A stretch of 64,000 bases of DNA from Astropecten irregularis (taxonomy: Eukaryota > Echinodermata > Asteroidea > Paxillosida > Astropectinidae): positions 8,928,001 through 8,992,000 of the forward strand of contig OZ020251.1 in assembly GCA_963971285.1 (NCBI GenBank). The letters run 5' to 3'. Positions 24,828 through 37,267 of the stretch are shown here, piece after piece. Below the pieces are notes generated by a model that saw only the letters and a list, made by a program, of their open reading frames with translations, had not been told where the DNA came from and ran no database searches. Numbering within the stretch: position 1 is the first letter of the stretch; each line of letters starts with the position of its first letter. The position numbers and the translations under genes were made by a program.

Positions 24828-27800
24828 CATTATATGGCAGAGCCCGCGGTCAAATCATATATTTTGAACACGATCTTTGACATCTGCCTGCTCATTTCTG
24901 GGGCAAACTCAGGAAAAACAAAATTTCACGTGTCTTTTTATTTTCAATGTAGATCATAGATCTGAATTTTCGAACCTGAAGTCGCCCTGCATAGCGAAAT
25001 CTGTAATGATTTATATATCATGTTATGACGTTCTACACTGTATGTGCATTATATATGACAGCGCGCGGTCAAATTCTTTATTTAGAAAACGATCTTTGAA
25101 ATCTGGCTGCTCATTTCTGGGGCAAACTCAGGGAAAACAAAATTTCACGTGTCTTTTTATTTTCAGTCTAGATCATAGATCTGAATTTTTGAGCCTGGAG
25201 TCGCCCTGCATAGCGAAATCTGTAATGTTTTACAAATCATGCAATACCGGTTGAGATTGTATGTGTATTATATATGGCAGCACGCACAGTCTATTTCCTT
25301 ATTTTGAACACGGTCTTTGAACTCTGGCTGCTCATTTCTGGGGCAAACTCAGGGAAAACAAGATTTCACGTGTCTTTTTATTTTCATTCTAGATCATAGA
25401 TCTGAATTTTTGAGCCTGGAGTCGCCCTGCATAGCGAAATCTGTAATGTTTTACAAATCATGCAATACCGGTTGAGATTGTATGTGTATTATATATGGCA
25501 GCACGCACAGTCTATTTCCTTATTTTGAACACGATCTTTGAACTCTGGCTGCTCATTTCTGGGGCAAACTCAGGGAAAACAAAATTTCACGTGTCTTTTT
25601 ATTTTCAGTCTAGATCATAGATCTGAATTTTTGAGCCTGAAGTCGCCCTGCATCGCGAAATCTGTAATGATTTATAAATCATGTTATGACGTTCTACACT
25701 GTATGTGCATTATAATATGACAGCGCGCGGTCAAATTCTTTATTTTGAACACGATCTTTGAAATCTGGCTGCTCATTTCTTGGGCAGACTCAGGAAAAAC
25801 AAAATTTCACGTGTCTTTTTATTTTCAGTCTAGATCATAGATCTGAATTTTCGAGCCTGAAGTCGCCCTGCATAGCGAAATCTGTAATGTTTTACAAATC
25901 ATGCAATACCGGTTGAGATTGTATGTGTATTATATATGGCAGCACGCACAGTCTATTTCCTTATTTTGAACACGAGCTTTGAACTCTGGCTGCTCATTTC
26001 TGGGGCAAACTCAGGAAAAACAAAATTTCACGTGTCTTTTTATTTTCAATGTAGATCATAGATCTGAATTTTCGAACCTGAAGTCGCCCTGCGTAGCGAA
26101 ATCTGTAATGATTTATATATCATGTTATGACGTTCTACACTGTATGTGCATTATATATGACAGCGCGCGGTCAAATTCTTTATTTAGAAAACGATCTTTG
26201 AAATCTGGCTGCTCATTTCTGGGGCAAACTCAGGGAAAACAAAATTTCACGTGTCTTTTTATTTTCAGTCTAGATCATAGATCTGAATTTTTGAGCCTGG
26301 AGTCGCCCTGCATAGCGAAATCTGTAATGTTTTACAAATCATGCAATACCGGTTGAGATTGTATGTGTATTATATATGGCAGCACGCACAGTCTATTTCC
26401 TTATTTTGAACACGATCTTTGAACTCTGGCTGCTCATTTCTGGGGCAAACTCAGGAAAAACAAAATTTCACGTGTCTTTTTATTTTCAATGTAGATCATA
26501 GATCTGAATTTTCGAACCTGAAGTCGCCCTGCATAGCGAAATCTGTAATGATTTATATATCATGTTATGACGTTCTACACTGTATGTGCATTATATATGA
26601 CAGCGCGCGGTCAAATTCTTTATTTAGAAAACGATCTTTGAAATCTGGCTGCTCATTTCTGGGGCAAACTCAGGGAAAACAAAATTTCACGTGTCTTTTT
26701 ATTTTCAGTCTAGATCATAGATCTGAGTTTTTGAGCCTGGAGTCGCCCTGCATAGCGAAATCTGTAATGTTTTACAAATCATGCAATACCGGTTGAGATT
26801 GTATGTGTATTATATATGGCAGCACGCACAGTCTATTTCCTTATTTTGAACACGGTCTTTGAACTCTGGCTGCTCATTTCTGGGGCAAACTCAGGGAAAA
26901 CAAAATTTCACGTGTCTTTTTATTTTCAGTCTAGATCATAGATCTGAATTTTTGAGCCTGGAGTCGCCCTGCATAGCGAAATCTGTAATGTTTTACAAAT
27001 CATGCAATACCGGTTGAGATTGTATGTGTATTATATATGGCAGCACGCACAGTCTATTTCCTTATTTTGAACACGATCTTTGAACTCTGACTGCTCATTT
27101 CTGGGGCAAACTCAGGGAAAACAAAATTTCACGTGTCTTTTTATTTTCAGTCTAGATCATAGATCTGAATTTTTGAGCCTGGAGTCGCCCTGCATAGCGA
27201 AATCTGTAATGTTTTACAAATCATGCAATACCGGTTGAGATTGTATGTGTATTATATATGGCAGCACGCACAGTCTATTTCCTTATTTTGAACACGGTCT
27301 TTGAACTCTGGCTGCTCATTTCTGGGGCAAACTCAGGGAAAACAAAATTTCACGTGTCTTTTTATTTTCAGTCTAGATCATAGATCTGAATTTTTGAGCC
27401 TGAAGTCGCCCTGCATCGCGAAATCTGTAATGATTTATAAATCATGTTATGACGTTCTACACTGTATGTGCATTATAATATGACAGCGCGCGGTCAAATT
27501 CTTTATTTTGAACACGATCTTTGAAATCTGGCTGCTCATTTCTTGGGCAGACTCAGGAAAAACAAAATTTCACGTGTCTTTTTATTTTCAGTCTAGATCA
27601 TAGATCTGAATTTTCGAGCCTGAAGTCGCCCTGCATAGCGAAATCTGTAATGATTTATATATCATGTTATGACGTTCTACACTGTATGTGCATTATATAT
27701 GACAGCGCGCGGTCAAATTCTTTATTTAGAAAACGATCTTTGAAATCTGGCTGCTCATTTCTGGGGCAAACTCAGGGAAAACAAAATTTCACGTGTCTTT

Positions 27801-29245
27801 TTATTTTCAGTCTAGATCATAGATCTGAATTTTTGAGCCTGGAGTCGCCCTGCATAGCGAAATCTGTAATGTTTTACAAATCATGCAATACCGGTTGAGA
27901 TTGTATGTGTATTATATATGGCAGCACGCACAGTCTATTTCCTTATTTTGAACACGATCTTTGAACTCTGGCTGCTCATTTCTGGGGCAAACTCAGGGAA
28001 AACAAAATTTCACGTGTCTTTTTATTTTCAGTCTAGATCATAGATCTGAATTTTTGAGCCTGGAGTCGCCCTGCATAGCGAAATCTGTAATGTTTTACAA
28101 ATCATGCAATACCGGTTGAGATTGTATGTGTATTATATATGGCAGCACGCACAGTCTATTTCCTTATTTTGAACACGATCTTTGAACTCTGGCTGCTCAT
28201 TTCTGGGGCAAACTCAGGGAAAACAAAATTTCACGTGTCTTTTTATTTTCAGTCTAGATCATAGATCTGAATTTTTGAGCCTGAAGTCGCCCTGCATCGC
28301 GAAATCTGTAATGATTTATAAATCATGTTATGACGTTCTACACTGTATGTGCATTATAATATGACAGCGCGCGGTCAAATTCTTTATTTTGAACACGATC
28401 TTTGAAATCTGGCTGCTCATTTCTTGGGCAGACTCAGGAAAAACAAAATTTCACGTGTCTTTTTATTTTCAGTCTAGATCATAGATCTGAATTTTCGAGC
28501 CTGAAGTCGCCCTGCATAGCGAAATCTGTAATGTTTTACAAATCATGCAATACCGGTTGAGATTGTATGTGTATTATATATGGCAGCACCCACAGTCTAT
28601 TTCCTTATTTTGAACACGATCTTTGAACTCTGGCTGCTCATTTCTGGGGCAAACTCAGGGAAAACAAAATTTCACGTGTCTTTTTATTTTCATTCTAGAT
28701 CATAGATCTGAATTTTTGAGCCTGGAGTCGCCCTGCATAGCGAAATCTGTAATGTTTTACAAATCATGCAATACCGGTTGAGATTGTATGTGTATTATAT
28801 ATGGCAGCACGCACAGTCTATTTCCTTATTTTGAACACGATCTTTGAACTCTGGCTGCTCATTTCTGGGGCAAACTCAGGGAAAACAAAATTTCACGTGT
28901 CTTTTTATTTTCAGTCTAGATCATAGATCTGAATTTTTGAGCCTGAAGTCGCCCTGCATCGCGAAATCTGTAATGATTTATATATCATGTTATGACGTTC
29001 TACACTGTATGTGCATTATATATGACAGCGCGCGGTCAAATTCTTTATTTTGAAAACGATCTTTGAAATCTGCCTGCCCATTTCTGGGGCAAACTCAGGA
29101 AAAACAAAATTACACGTGTCTTTTTATTTTCAATTCAGTCTAGATCATAGATCTGAATTTTTGAGCCTGAAGTCGCCCTGCATCGCGAAATCTGTAATGA
29201 TTTATATATCATGTTATTACGCTCAACACTGTATGAGTGTTATAT
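24828..29245 (+). repeat. Monomer block, 20 monomers (first 4.98-kb composite unit)
   Basis: About 4.42 kb, twenty monomers. With its spacer it forms a 4,984-bp unit that is repeated in tandem at 29,246-34,230. Markers kept between the two copies include GCGTAGCGAAA in a tail-A monomer, CACGGTCTTTGAAC and GGCAGCACCCACAG near 28,584. The end carries the chimeric C monomer. Small differences such as ACGAGCTTTG near 25,974 are private. Confidence 0.92.
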
Positions 29246-29811
29246 TTAGAATACTAAACTCAATGAAATATTATAAGTGATTCACTCTAAAGGGTCGATT
29301 TCACGAAGCCCGAGGATCGATCGTCCCCCCCCCTCGTATCCTACGTAGGGCTGCAAGGCATCATTCATAGGTCATACGACTAATAGTTTTAAGTTATTGA
29401 GGTTACTGCAGTCCCACTAATTATTGGGCCGTTAGAATTATTTTTTTTCACGATTTTTTATTTCGTCCTTCGCACTAACGTCCCACGCTAAGCAATGCAG
29501 TATAACATAAAATCATAAACCGATCACCTAAACATTGTCTGAAATCCAGCGAAAACATTCCACCCCTCCCCCTAAAAAAAATCCTAACTCGCTTTAGCAA
29601 TGAGCCCGTGTACAAACCATATTACGAAGGCTGGGATCTTGACCATATGTCACTGACTATGCCAGACGACTGGCCCATGCCATGCTTATAGGCAAGCCCA
29701 TAGAGTCTGCGTGGAAAAAAATGAGTTGTGACATGAAATGGTCCTGGATTATGTTTGTCATAGTCAGTAAGATGCGGTCTAGTTCCCACCATCGTGCATA
29801 AGTTTGTGTAT
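29246..29811 (+). repeat. Spacer copy 18
   Basis: Third-type spacer, 9-base C run at 29325-29333, nearly identical to copy 17. Confidence 0.93.
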
Positions 29812-32800
29812 CATTATATGGCAGAGCCCGCGGTCAAATCATATATTTTGAACACGATCTTTGACATCTGCCTGCTCATTTCTGGGGCAAACTCAGGAAA
29901 AACAAAATTTCACGTGTCTTTTTATTTTCAATGTAGATCATAGATCTGAATTTTCGAACCTGAAGTCGCCCTGCATAGCGAAATCTGTAATGATTTATAT
30001 ATCATGTTATGACGTTCTACACTGTATGTGCATTATATATGACAGCGCGCGGTCAAATTCTTTATTTAGAAAACGATCTTTGAAATCTGGCTGCTCATTT
30101 CTGGGGCAAACTCAGGGAAAACAAAATTTCACGTGTCTTTTTATTTTCAGTCTAGATCATAGATCTGAATTTTTGAGCCTGGAGTCGCCCTGCATAGCGA
30201 AATCTGTAATGTTTTACAAATCATGCAATACCGGTTGAGATTGTATATGTATTATATATGGCAGCACGCACAGTCTATTTCCTTATTTTGAACACGATCT
30301 TTGAACTCTGGCTGCTCATTTCTGGGGCAAACTCAGGAAAAACAAAATTTCACGTGTCTTTTTATTTTCAATGTAGATCATAGATCTGAATTTTTGAGCC
30401 TGAAGTCGCCCTGCATAGCGAAATCTGTAATGATTTATAAATCATGTTATGACGTTCTACACTGTATGTGCATTATAATATGACAGCGCGCGGTCAAATT
30501 CTTTATTTTGAACACGATCTTTGAAATCTGGCTGCTCATTTCTGGGGCAGACTCAGGAAAAACAAAATTTCACGTGTCTTTTTATTTTCAGTCTAGATCA
30601 TAGATCTGAATTTTCGAGCTTGAAGTCGCCCTGCATAGCGAAATCTGTAATGTTTTACAAATCATGCAATACCGGTTGAGATTGTATGTGTATTATATAT
30701 GGCAGCACGCACAGTCTATTTCCTTATTTTGAACACGATCTTTGAACTCTGGCTGCTCATTTCTGGGGCAAACTCAGGGAAAACAAAATTTCACGTGTCT
30801 TTTTATTTTCAGTCTAGATCATAGATCTGAATTTTTGAGCCTGGAGTCGCCCTGCATAGCGAAATCTGTAATGTTTTACAAATCATGCAATACCGGTTGA
30901 GATTGTATGTGTATTATATATGGCAGCACGCACAGTCTATTTCCTTATTTTGAACACGATCTTTGAACTCTGGCTGCTCATTTCTGGGGCAAACTCAGGA
31001 AAAACAAAATTTCACGTGTCTTTTTATTTTCAATGTAGATCATAGATCTGAATTTTCGAACCTGAAGTCGCCCTGCGTAGCGAAATCTGTAATGATTTAT
31101 ATATCATGTTATGACGTTCTACACTGTATGTGCATTATATATGACAGCGCGCGGTCAAATTCTTTATTTAGAAAACGATCTTTGAAATCTGGCTGCTCAT
31201 TTCTGGGGCAAACTCAGGGAAAACAAAATTTCACGTGTCTTTTTATTTTCAGTCTAGATCATAGATCTGAATTTTTGAGCCTGGAGTCGCCCTGCATAGC
31301 GAAATCTGTAATGTTTTACAAATCATGCAATACCGGTTGAGATTGTATGTGTATTATATATGGCAGCACGCACAGTCTATTTCCTTATTTTGAACACGAT
31401 CTTTGAACTCTGGCTGCTCATTTCTGGGGCAAACTCAGGAAAAACAAAATTTCACGCGTCTTTTTATTTTCAATGTAGATCATAGATCTGAATTTTCGAA
31501 CCTGAAGTCGCCCTGCATAGCGAAATCTGTAATGATTTATATATCATGTTATGACGTTCTACACTGTATGTGCATTATATATGACAGCGCGCGGTCAAAT
31601 TCTTTATTTAGAAAACGATCTTTGAAATCTGGCTGCTCATTTCTGGGGCAAACTCAGGGAAAACAAAATTTCACGTGTCTTTTTATTTTCAGTCTAGATC
31701 ATAGATCTGAATTTTTGAGCCTGGAGTCGCCCTGCATAGCGAAATCTGTAATGTTTTACAAATCATGCAATACCGGTTGAGATTGTATGTGTATTATATA
31801 TGGCAGCACGCACAGTCTATTTCCTTATTTTGAACACGGTCTTTGAACTCTGGCTGCTCATTTCTGGGGCAAACTCAGGGAAAACAAAATTTCACGTGTC
31901 TTTTTATTTTCAGTCTAGATCATAGATCTGAATTTTTGAGCCTGGAGTCGCCCTGCATAGCGAAATCTGTAATGTTTTACAAATCATGCAATACCGGTTG
32001 AGATTGTATGTGTATTATATATGGCAGCACGCACAGTCTATTTCCTTATTTTGAACACGATCTTTGAACTCTGACTGCTCATTTCTGGGGCAAACTCAGG
32101 GAAAACAAAATTTCACGTGTCTTTTTATTTTCAGTCTAGATCATAGATCTGAATTTTTGAGCCTGGAGTCGCCCTGCATAGCGAAATCTGTAATGTTTTA
32201 CAAATCATGCAATACCGGTTGAGATTGTATGTGTATTATATATGGCAGCACGCACAGTCTATTTCCTTATTTTGAACACGGTCTTTGAACTCTGGCTGCT
32301 CATTTCTGGGGCAAACTCAGGGAAAACAAAATTTCACGTGTCTTTTTATTTTCAGTCTAGATCATAGATCTGAATTTTTGAGCCTGAAGTCGCCCTGCAT
32401 CGCGAAATCTGTAATGATTTATAAATCATGTTATGACGTTCTACACTGTATGTGCATTATAATATGACAGCGCGCGGTCAAATTCTTTATTTTGAACACG
32501 ATCTTTGAAATCTGGCTGCTCATTTCTTGGGCAGACTCAGGAAAAACAAAATTTCACGTGTCTTTTTATTTTCAGTCTAGATCATAGATCTGAATTTTCG
32601 AGCCTGAAGTCGCCCTGCATAGCGAAATCTGTAATGATTTATATATCATGTTATGACGTTCTACACTGTATGTGCATTATATATGACAGCGCGCGGTCAA
32701 ATTCTTTATTTAGAAAACGATCTTTGAAATCTGGCTGCTCATTTCTGGGGCAAACTCAGGGAAAACAAAATTTCACGTGTCTTTTTATTTTCAGTCTAGA

Positions 32801-34230
32801 TCATAGATCTGAATTTTTGAGCCTGGAGTCGCCCTGCATAGCGAAATCTGTAATGTTTTACAAATCATGCAATACCGGTTGAGATTGTATGTGTATTATA
32901 TATGGCAGCACGCACAGTCTATTTCCTTATTTTGAACACGATCTTTGAACTCTGGCTGCTCATTTCTGGGGCAAACTCAGGGAAAACAAAATTTCACGTG
33001 TCTTTTTATTTTCAGTCTAGATCATAGATCTGAATTTTTGAGCCTGGAGTCGCCCTGCATAGCGAAATCTGTAATGTTTTACAAATCATGCAATACCGGT
33101 TGAGATTGTATGTGTATTATATATGGCAGCACGCACAGTCTATTTCCTTATTTTGAACACGATCTTTGAACTCTGGCTGCTCATTTCTGGGGCAAACTCA
33201 GGGAAAACAAAATTTCACGTGTCTTTTTATTTTCAGTCTAGATCATAGATCTGAATTTTTGAGCCTGAAGTCGCCCTGCATCGCGAAATCTGTAATGATT
33301 TATAAATCATGTTATGACGTTCTACACTGTATGTGCATTATAATATGACAGCGCGCGGTCAAATTCTTTATTTTGAACACGATCTTTGAAATCTGGCTGC
33401 TCATTTCTTGGGCAGACTCAGGAAAAACAAAATTTCACGTGTCTTTTTATTTTCAGTCTAGATCATAGATCTGAATTTTCGAGCCTGAAGTCGCCCTGCA
33501 TAGCGAAATCTGTAATGTTTTACAAATCATGCAATACCGGTTGAGATTGTATGTGTATTATATATGGCAGCACCCACAGTCTATTTCCTTATTTTGAACA
33601 CGATCTTTGAACTCTGGCTGCTCATTTCTGGGGCAAACTCAGGGAAAATAAAATTTCACGTGTCTTTTTATTTTCATTCTAGATCATAGATCTGAATTTT
33701 TGAGCCTGGAGTCGCCCTGCATAGCGAAATCTGTAATGTTTTACAAATCATGCAATACCGGTTGAGATTGTATGTGTATTATATATGGCAGCACGCACAG
33801 TCTATTTCCTTATTTTGAACACGATCTTTGAACTCTGGCTGCTCATTTCTGGGGCAAACTCAGGGAAAACAAAATTTCACGTGTCTTTTTATTTTCAGTC
33901 TAGATCATAGATCTGAATTTTTTAGCCTGAAGTCGCCCTGCATCGCGAAATCTGTAATGATTTATAAATCATGTTATGACGTTCTACACTGTATGTGCAT
34001 TATAATATGACAGCGCGCGGTCAGATTCTTTATTTTGAAAACGATCTTTGAAATCTGCCTGCCCATTTCTGGGGCAAACTCAGGAAAAACAAAATTACAC
34101 GTGTCTTTTTATTTTCAATTCAGTCTAGATCATAGATCTGAATTTTTGAGCCTGAAGTCGCCCTGCATCGCGAAATCTGTAATGATTTATATATCATGTT
34201 ATTACGCTCAACACTGTATGAGTGTTATAT
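29812..34230 (+). repeat. Monomer block, 20 monomers (second 4.98-kb composite unit)
   Basis: Tandem copy of the previous composite unit with the same monomer order over most of its length. New variants here are AATTTTTTAGCCTG (near 33,917) and GGGAAAATAAAATTTC (near 33,645). Both reappear at 38.8-40 kb in the spacer-free array, tying the end of this unit to the founder of the later expansion. Confidence 0.92.
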
Positions 34231-34798
34231 TTAGAATACTAAACTCAATGAAATATTATAAGTGATTCACTCTAAAGGGTCGATTTCACGAAGCCCGAGG
34301 ATCGATCGTCCCCCCCCCCCTCGTATCCTACGTAGGGCTGCAAGGCATCATTCATAGGTCATACGACTAATAGTTTTAAGTTATTGAGGTTACTGCAGTC
34401 CCACTAATTATTGGGCCGTTAGAATTATTTTTTTTCACGATTTTTTATTTCGTCCTTCGCACTAACGTCCCACGCTAAGCAATGCAGTATAACATAAAAT
34501 CATAAACCGATCACCTAAACATTGTCTGAAATCCAGCGAAAACATTCCACCCCTCCCCCTAAAAAAAATCCTAACTCGCTTTAGCAATGAGCCCGTGTAC
34601 AAACCATATTACGAAGGCTGGGATCTTGACCATATGTCACTGACTATGCCAGACGACTGGCCCATGCCATGCTTATAGGCAAGCCCATAGAGTCTGCGTG
34701 GAAAAAAATGAGTTGTGACATGAAATGGTCCTGGATTATGTTTGTCATAGTCAGTAAGATGCGGTCTAGTTCCCACCATCGTGCATAAGTTTGTGTAT
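34231..34798 (+). repeat. Spacer copy 19 (last spacer)
   Basis: Third-type spacer with an 11-base C run at 34310-34320. No further spacer occurs in the remaining 29.2 kb of the window. Confidence 0.93.
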
Positions 34799-37267
34799 CA
34801 TTATATGGCAGAGCCCGCGGTCAAATCATATATTTTGAACACGATCTTTGACATCTGCCTGCTCATTTCTGGGGCAAACTCAGGAAAAACAAAATTTCAC
34901 GTGTCTTTTTATTTTCAATGTAGATCATAGATCTGAATTTTCGAACCTGAAGTCGCCCTGCATAGCGAAATCTGTAATGATTTATATATCATGTTATGAC
35001 GTTCTACACTGTATGTGCATTATATATGACAGCGCGCGGTCAAATTCTTTATTTAGAAAACGATCTTTGAAATCTGGCTGCTCATTTCTGGGGCAAACTC
35101 AGGGAAAACAAAATTTCACGTGTCTTTTTATTTTCAGTCTAGATCATAGATCTGAATTTTTGAGCCTGGAGTCGCCCTGCATAGCGAAATCTGTAATGTT
35201 TTACAAATCATGCAATACCGGTTGAGATTGTATGTGTATTATATATGGCAGCACGCACAGTCTATTTCCTTATTTTGAACACGGTCTTTGAACTCTGGCT
35301 GCTCATTTCTGGGGCAAACTCAGGGAAAACAAAATTTCACGTGTCTTTTTATTTTCATTCTAGATCATAGATCTGAATTTTTGAGCCTGGAGTCGCCCTG
35401 CATAGCGAAATCTGTAATGTTTTACAAATCATGCAATACCGGTTGAGATTGTATATGTATTATATATGGCAGCACGCACAGTCTATTTCCTTATTTTGAA
35501 CACGATCTTTGAACTCTGGCTGCTCATTTCTGGGGCAAACTCAGGAAAAACAAAATTTCACGTGTCTTTTTATTTTCAATGTAGATCATAGATCTGAATT
35601 TTTGAGCCTGAAGTCGCCCTGCATAGCGAAATCTGTAATGATTTATAAATCATGTTATGACGTTCTACACTGTATGTGCATTATAATATGACAGCGCGCG
35701 GTCAAATTCTTTATTTTGAACACGATCTTTGAAATCTGGCTGCTCATTTCTGGGGCAGACTCAGGAAAAACAAAATTTCACGTGTCTTTTTATTTTCAGT
35801 CTAGATCATAGATCTGAATTTTCGAGCTTGAAGTCGCCCTGCATAGCGAAATCTGTAATGTTTTACAAATCATGCAATACCGGTTGAGATTGTATGTGTA
35901 TTATATATGGCAGCACGCACAGTCTATTTCCTTATTTTGAACACGATCTTTGAACTCTGGCTGCTCATTTCTGGGGCAAACTCAGGGAAAACAAAATTTC
36001 ACGTGTCTTTTTATTTTCAGTCTAGATCATAGATCTGAATTTTTGAGCCTGGAGTCGCCCTGCATAGCGAAATCTGTAATGTTTTACAAATCATGCAATA
36101 CCGGTTGAGATTGTATGTGTATTATATATGGCAGCACGCACAGTCTATTTCCTTATTTTGAACACGATCTTTGAACTCTGGCTGCTCATTTCTGGGGCAA
36201 ACTCAGGAAAAACAAAATTTCACGTGTCTTTTTATTTTCAATGTAGATCATAGATCTGAATTTTCGAACCTGAAGTCGCCCTGCGTAGCGAAATCTGTAA
36301 TGATTTATATATCATGTTATGACGTTCTACACTGTATGTGCATTATATATGACAGCGCGCGGTCAAATTCTTTATTTAGAAAACGATCTTTGAAATCTGG
36401 CTGCTCATTTCTGGGGCAAACTCAGGGAAAACAAAATTTCACGTGTCTTTTTATTTTCAGTCTAGATCATAGATCTGAATTTTTGAGCCTTGAGTCGCCC
36501 TGCATAGCGAAATCTGTAATGTTTTACAAATCATGCAATACCGGTTGAGATTGTATGTGTATTATATATGGCAGCACGCACAGTCTATTTCCTTATTTTG
36601 AACACGGTCTTTGAACTCTGGCTGCTCATTTCTGGGGCAAACTCAGGGAAAACAAAATTTCACGTGTCTTTTTATTTTCATTCTAGATCATAGATCTGAA
36701 TTTTTGAGCCTGGAGTCGCCCTGCATAGCGAAATCTGTAATGTTTTACAAATCATGCAATACCGGTTGAGATTGTATATGTATTATATATGGCAGCACGC
36801 ACAGTCTATTTCCTTATTTTGAACACGATCTTTGAACTCTGGCTGCTCATTTCTGGGGCAAACTCAGGAAAAACAAAATTTCACGTGTCTTTTTATTTTC
36901 AATGTAGATCATAGATCTGAATTTTTGAGCCTGAAGTCGCCCTGCATAGCGAAATCTGTAATGATTTATAAATCATGTTATGACGTTCTACACTGTATGT
37001 GCATTATAATATGACAGCGCGCGGTCAAATTCTTTATTTTGAACACGATCTTTGAAATCTGGCTGCTCATTTCTGGGGCAGACTCAGGAAAAACAAAATT
37101 TCACGTGTCTTTTTATTTTCAGTCTAGATCATAGATCTGAATTTTCGAGCTTGAAGTCGCCCTGCATAGCGAAATCTGTAATGTTTTACAAATCATGCAA
37201 TACCGGTTGAGATTGTATGTGTATTATATATGGCAGCACGCACAGTCTATTTCCTTATTTTGAACAC
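34799..37267 (+). repeat. Transition block at the start of the spacer-free array
   Basis: About eleven monomers. The order at first follows the 4.98-kb units, then departs from it. A three-monomer segment at about 35,283-35,945 (CACGGTCTTTG, TTGTATATGTATT, TCGAGCTTGAAG) recurs 1,323 bp downstream at about 36,606-37,268. The old variants TTTTCAATGTAGATC and GCGTAGCG are last seen here. Tail-A monomers mix ATATATCATG and ATAAATCATG forms. Confidence 0.88.

Noticed and set aside
16234-32882. Longer frames of 97-125 codons spanning two monomers
   Set aside because: They arise when a monomer reads TTTAGAAAACG instead of TTTTGAAAACG, removing a TGA and joining two monomer frames. They are a by-product of the repeat, not evidence of coding.
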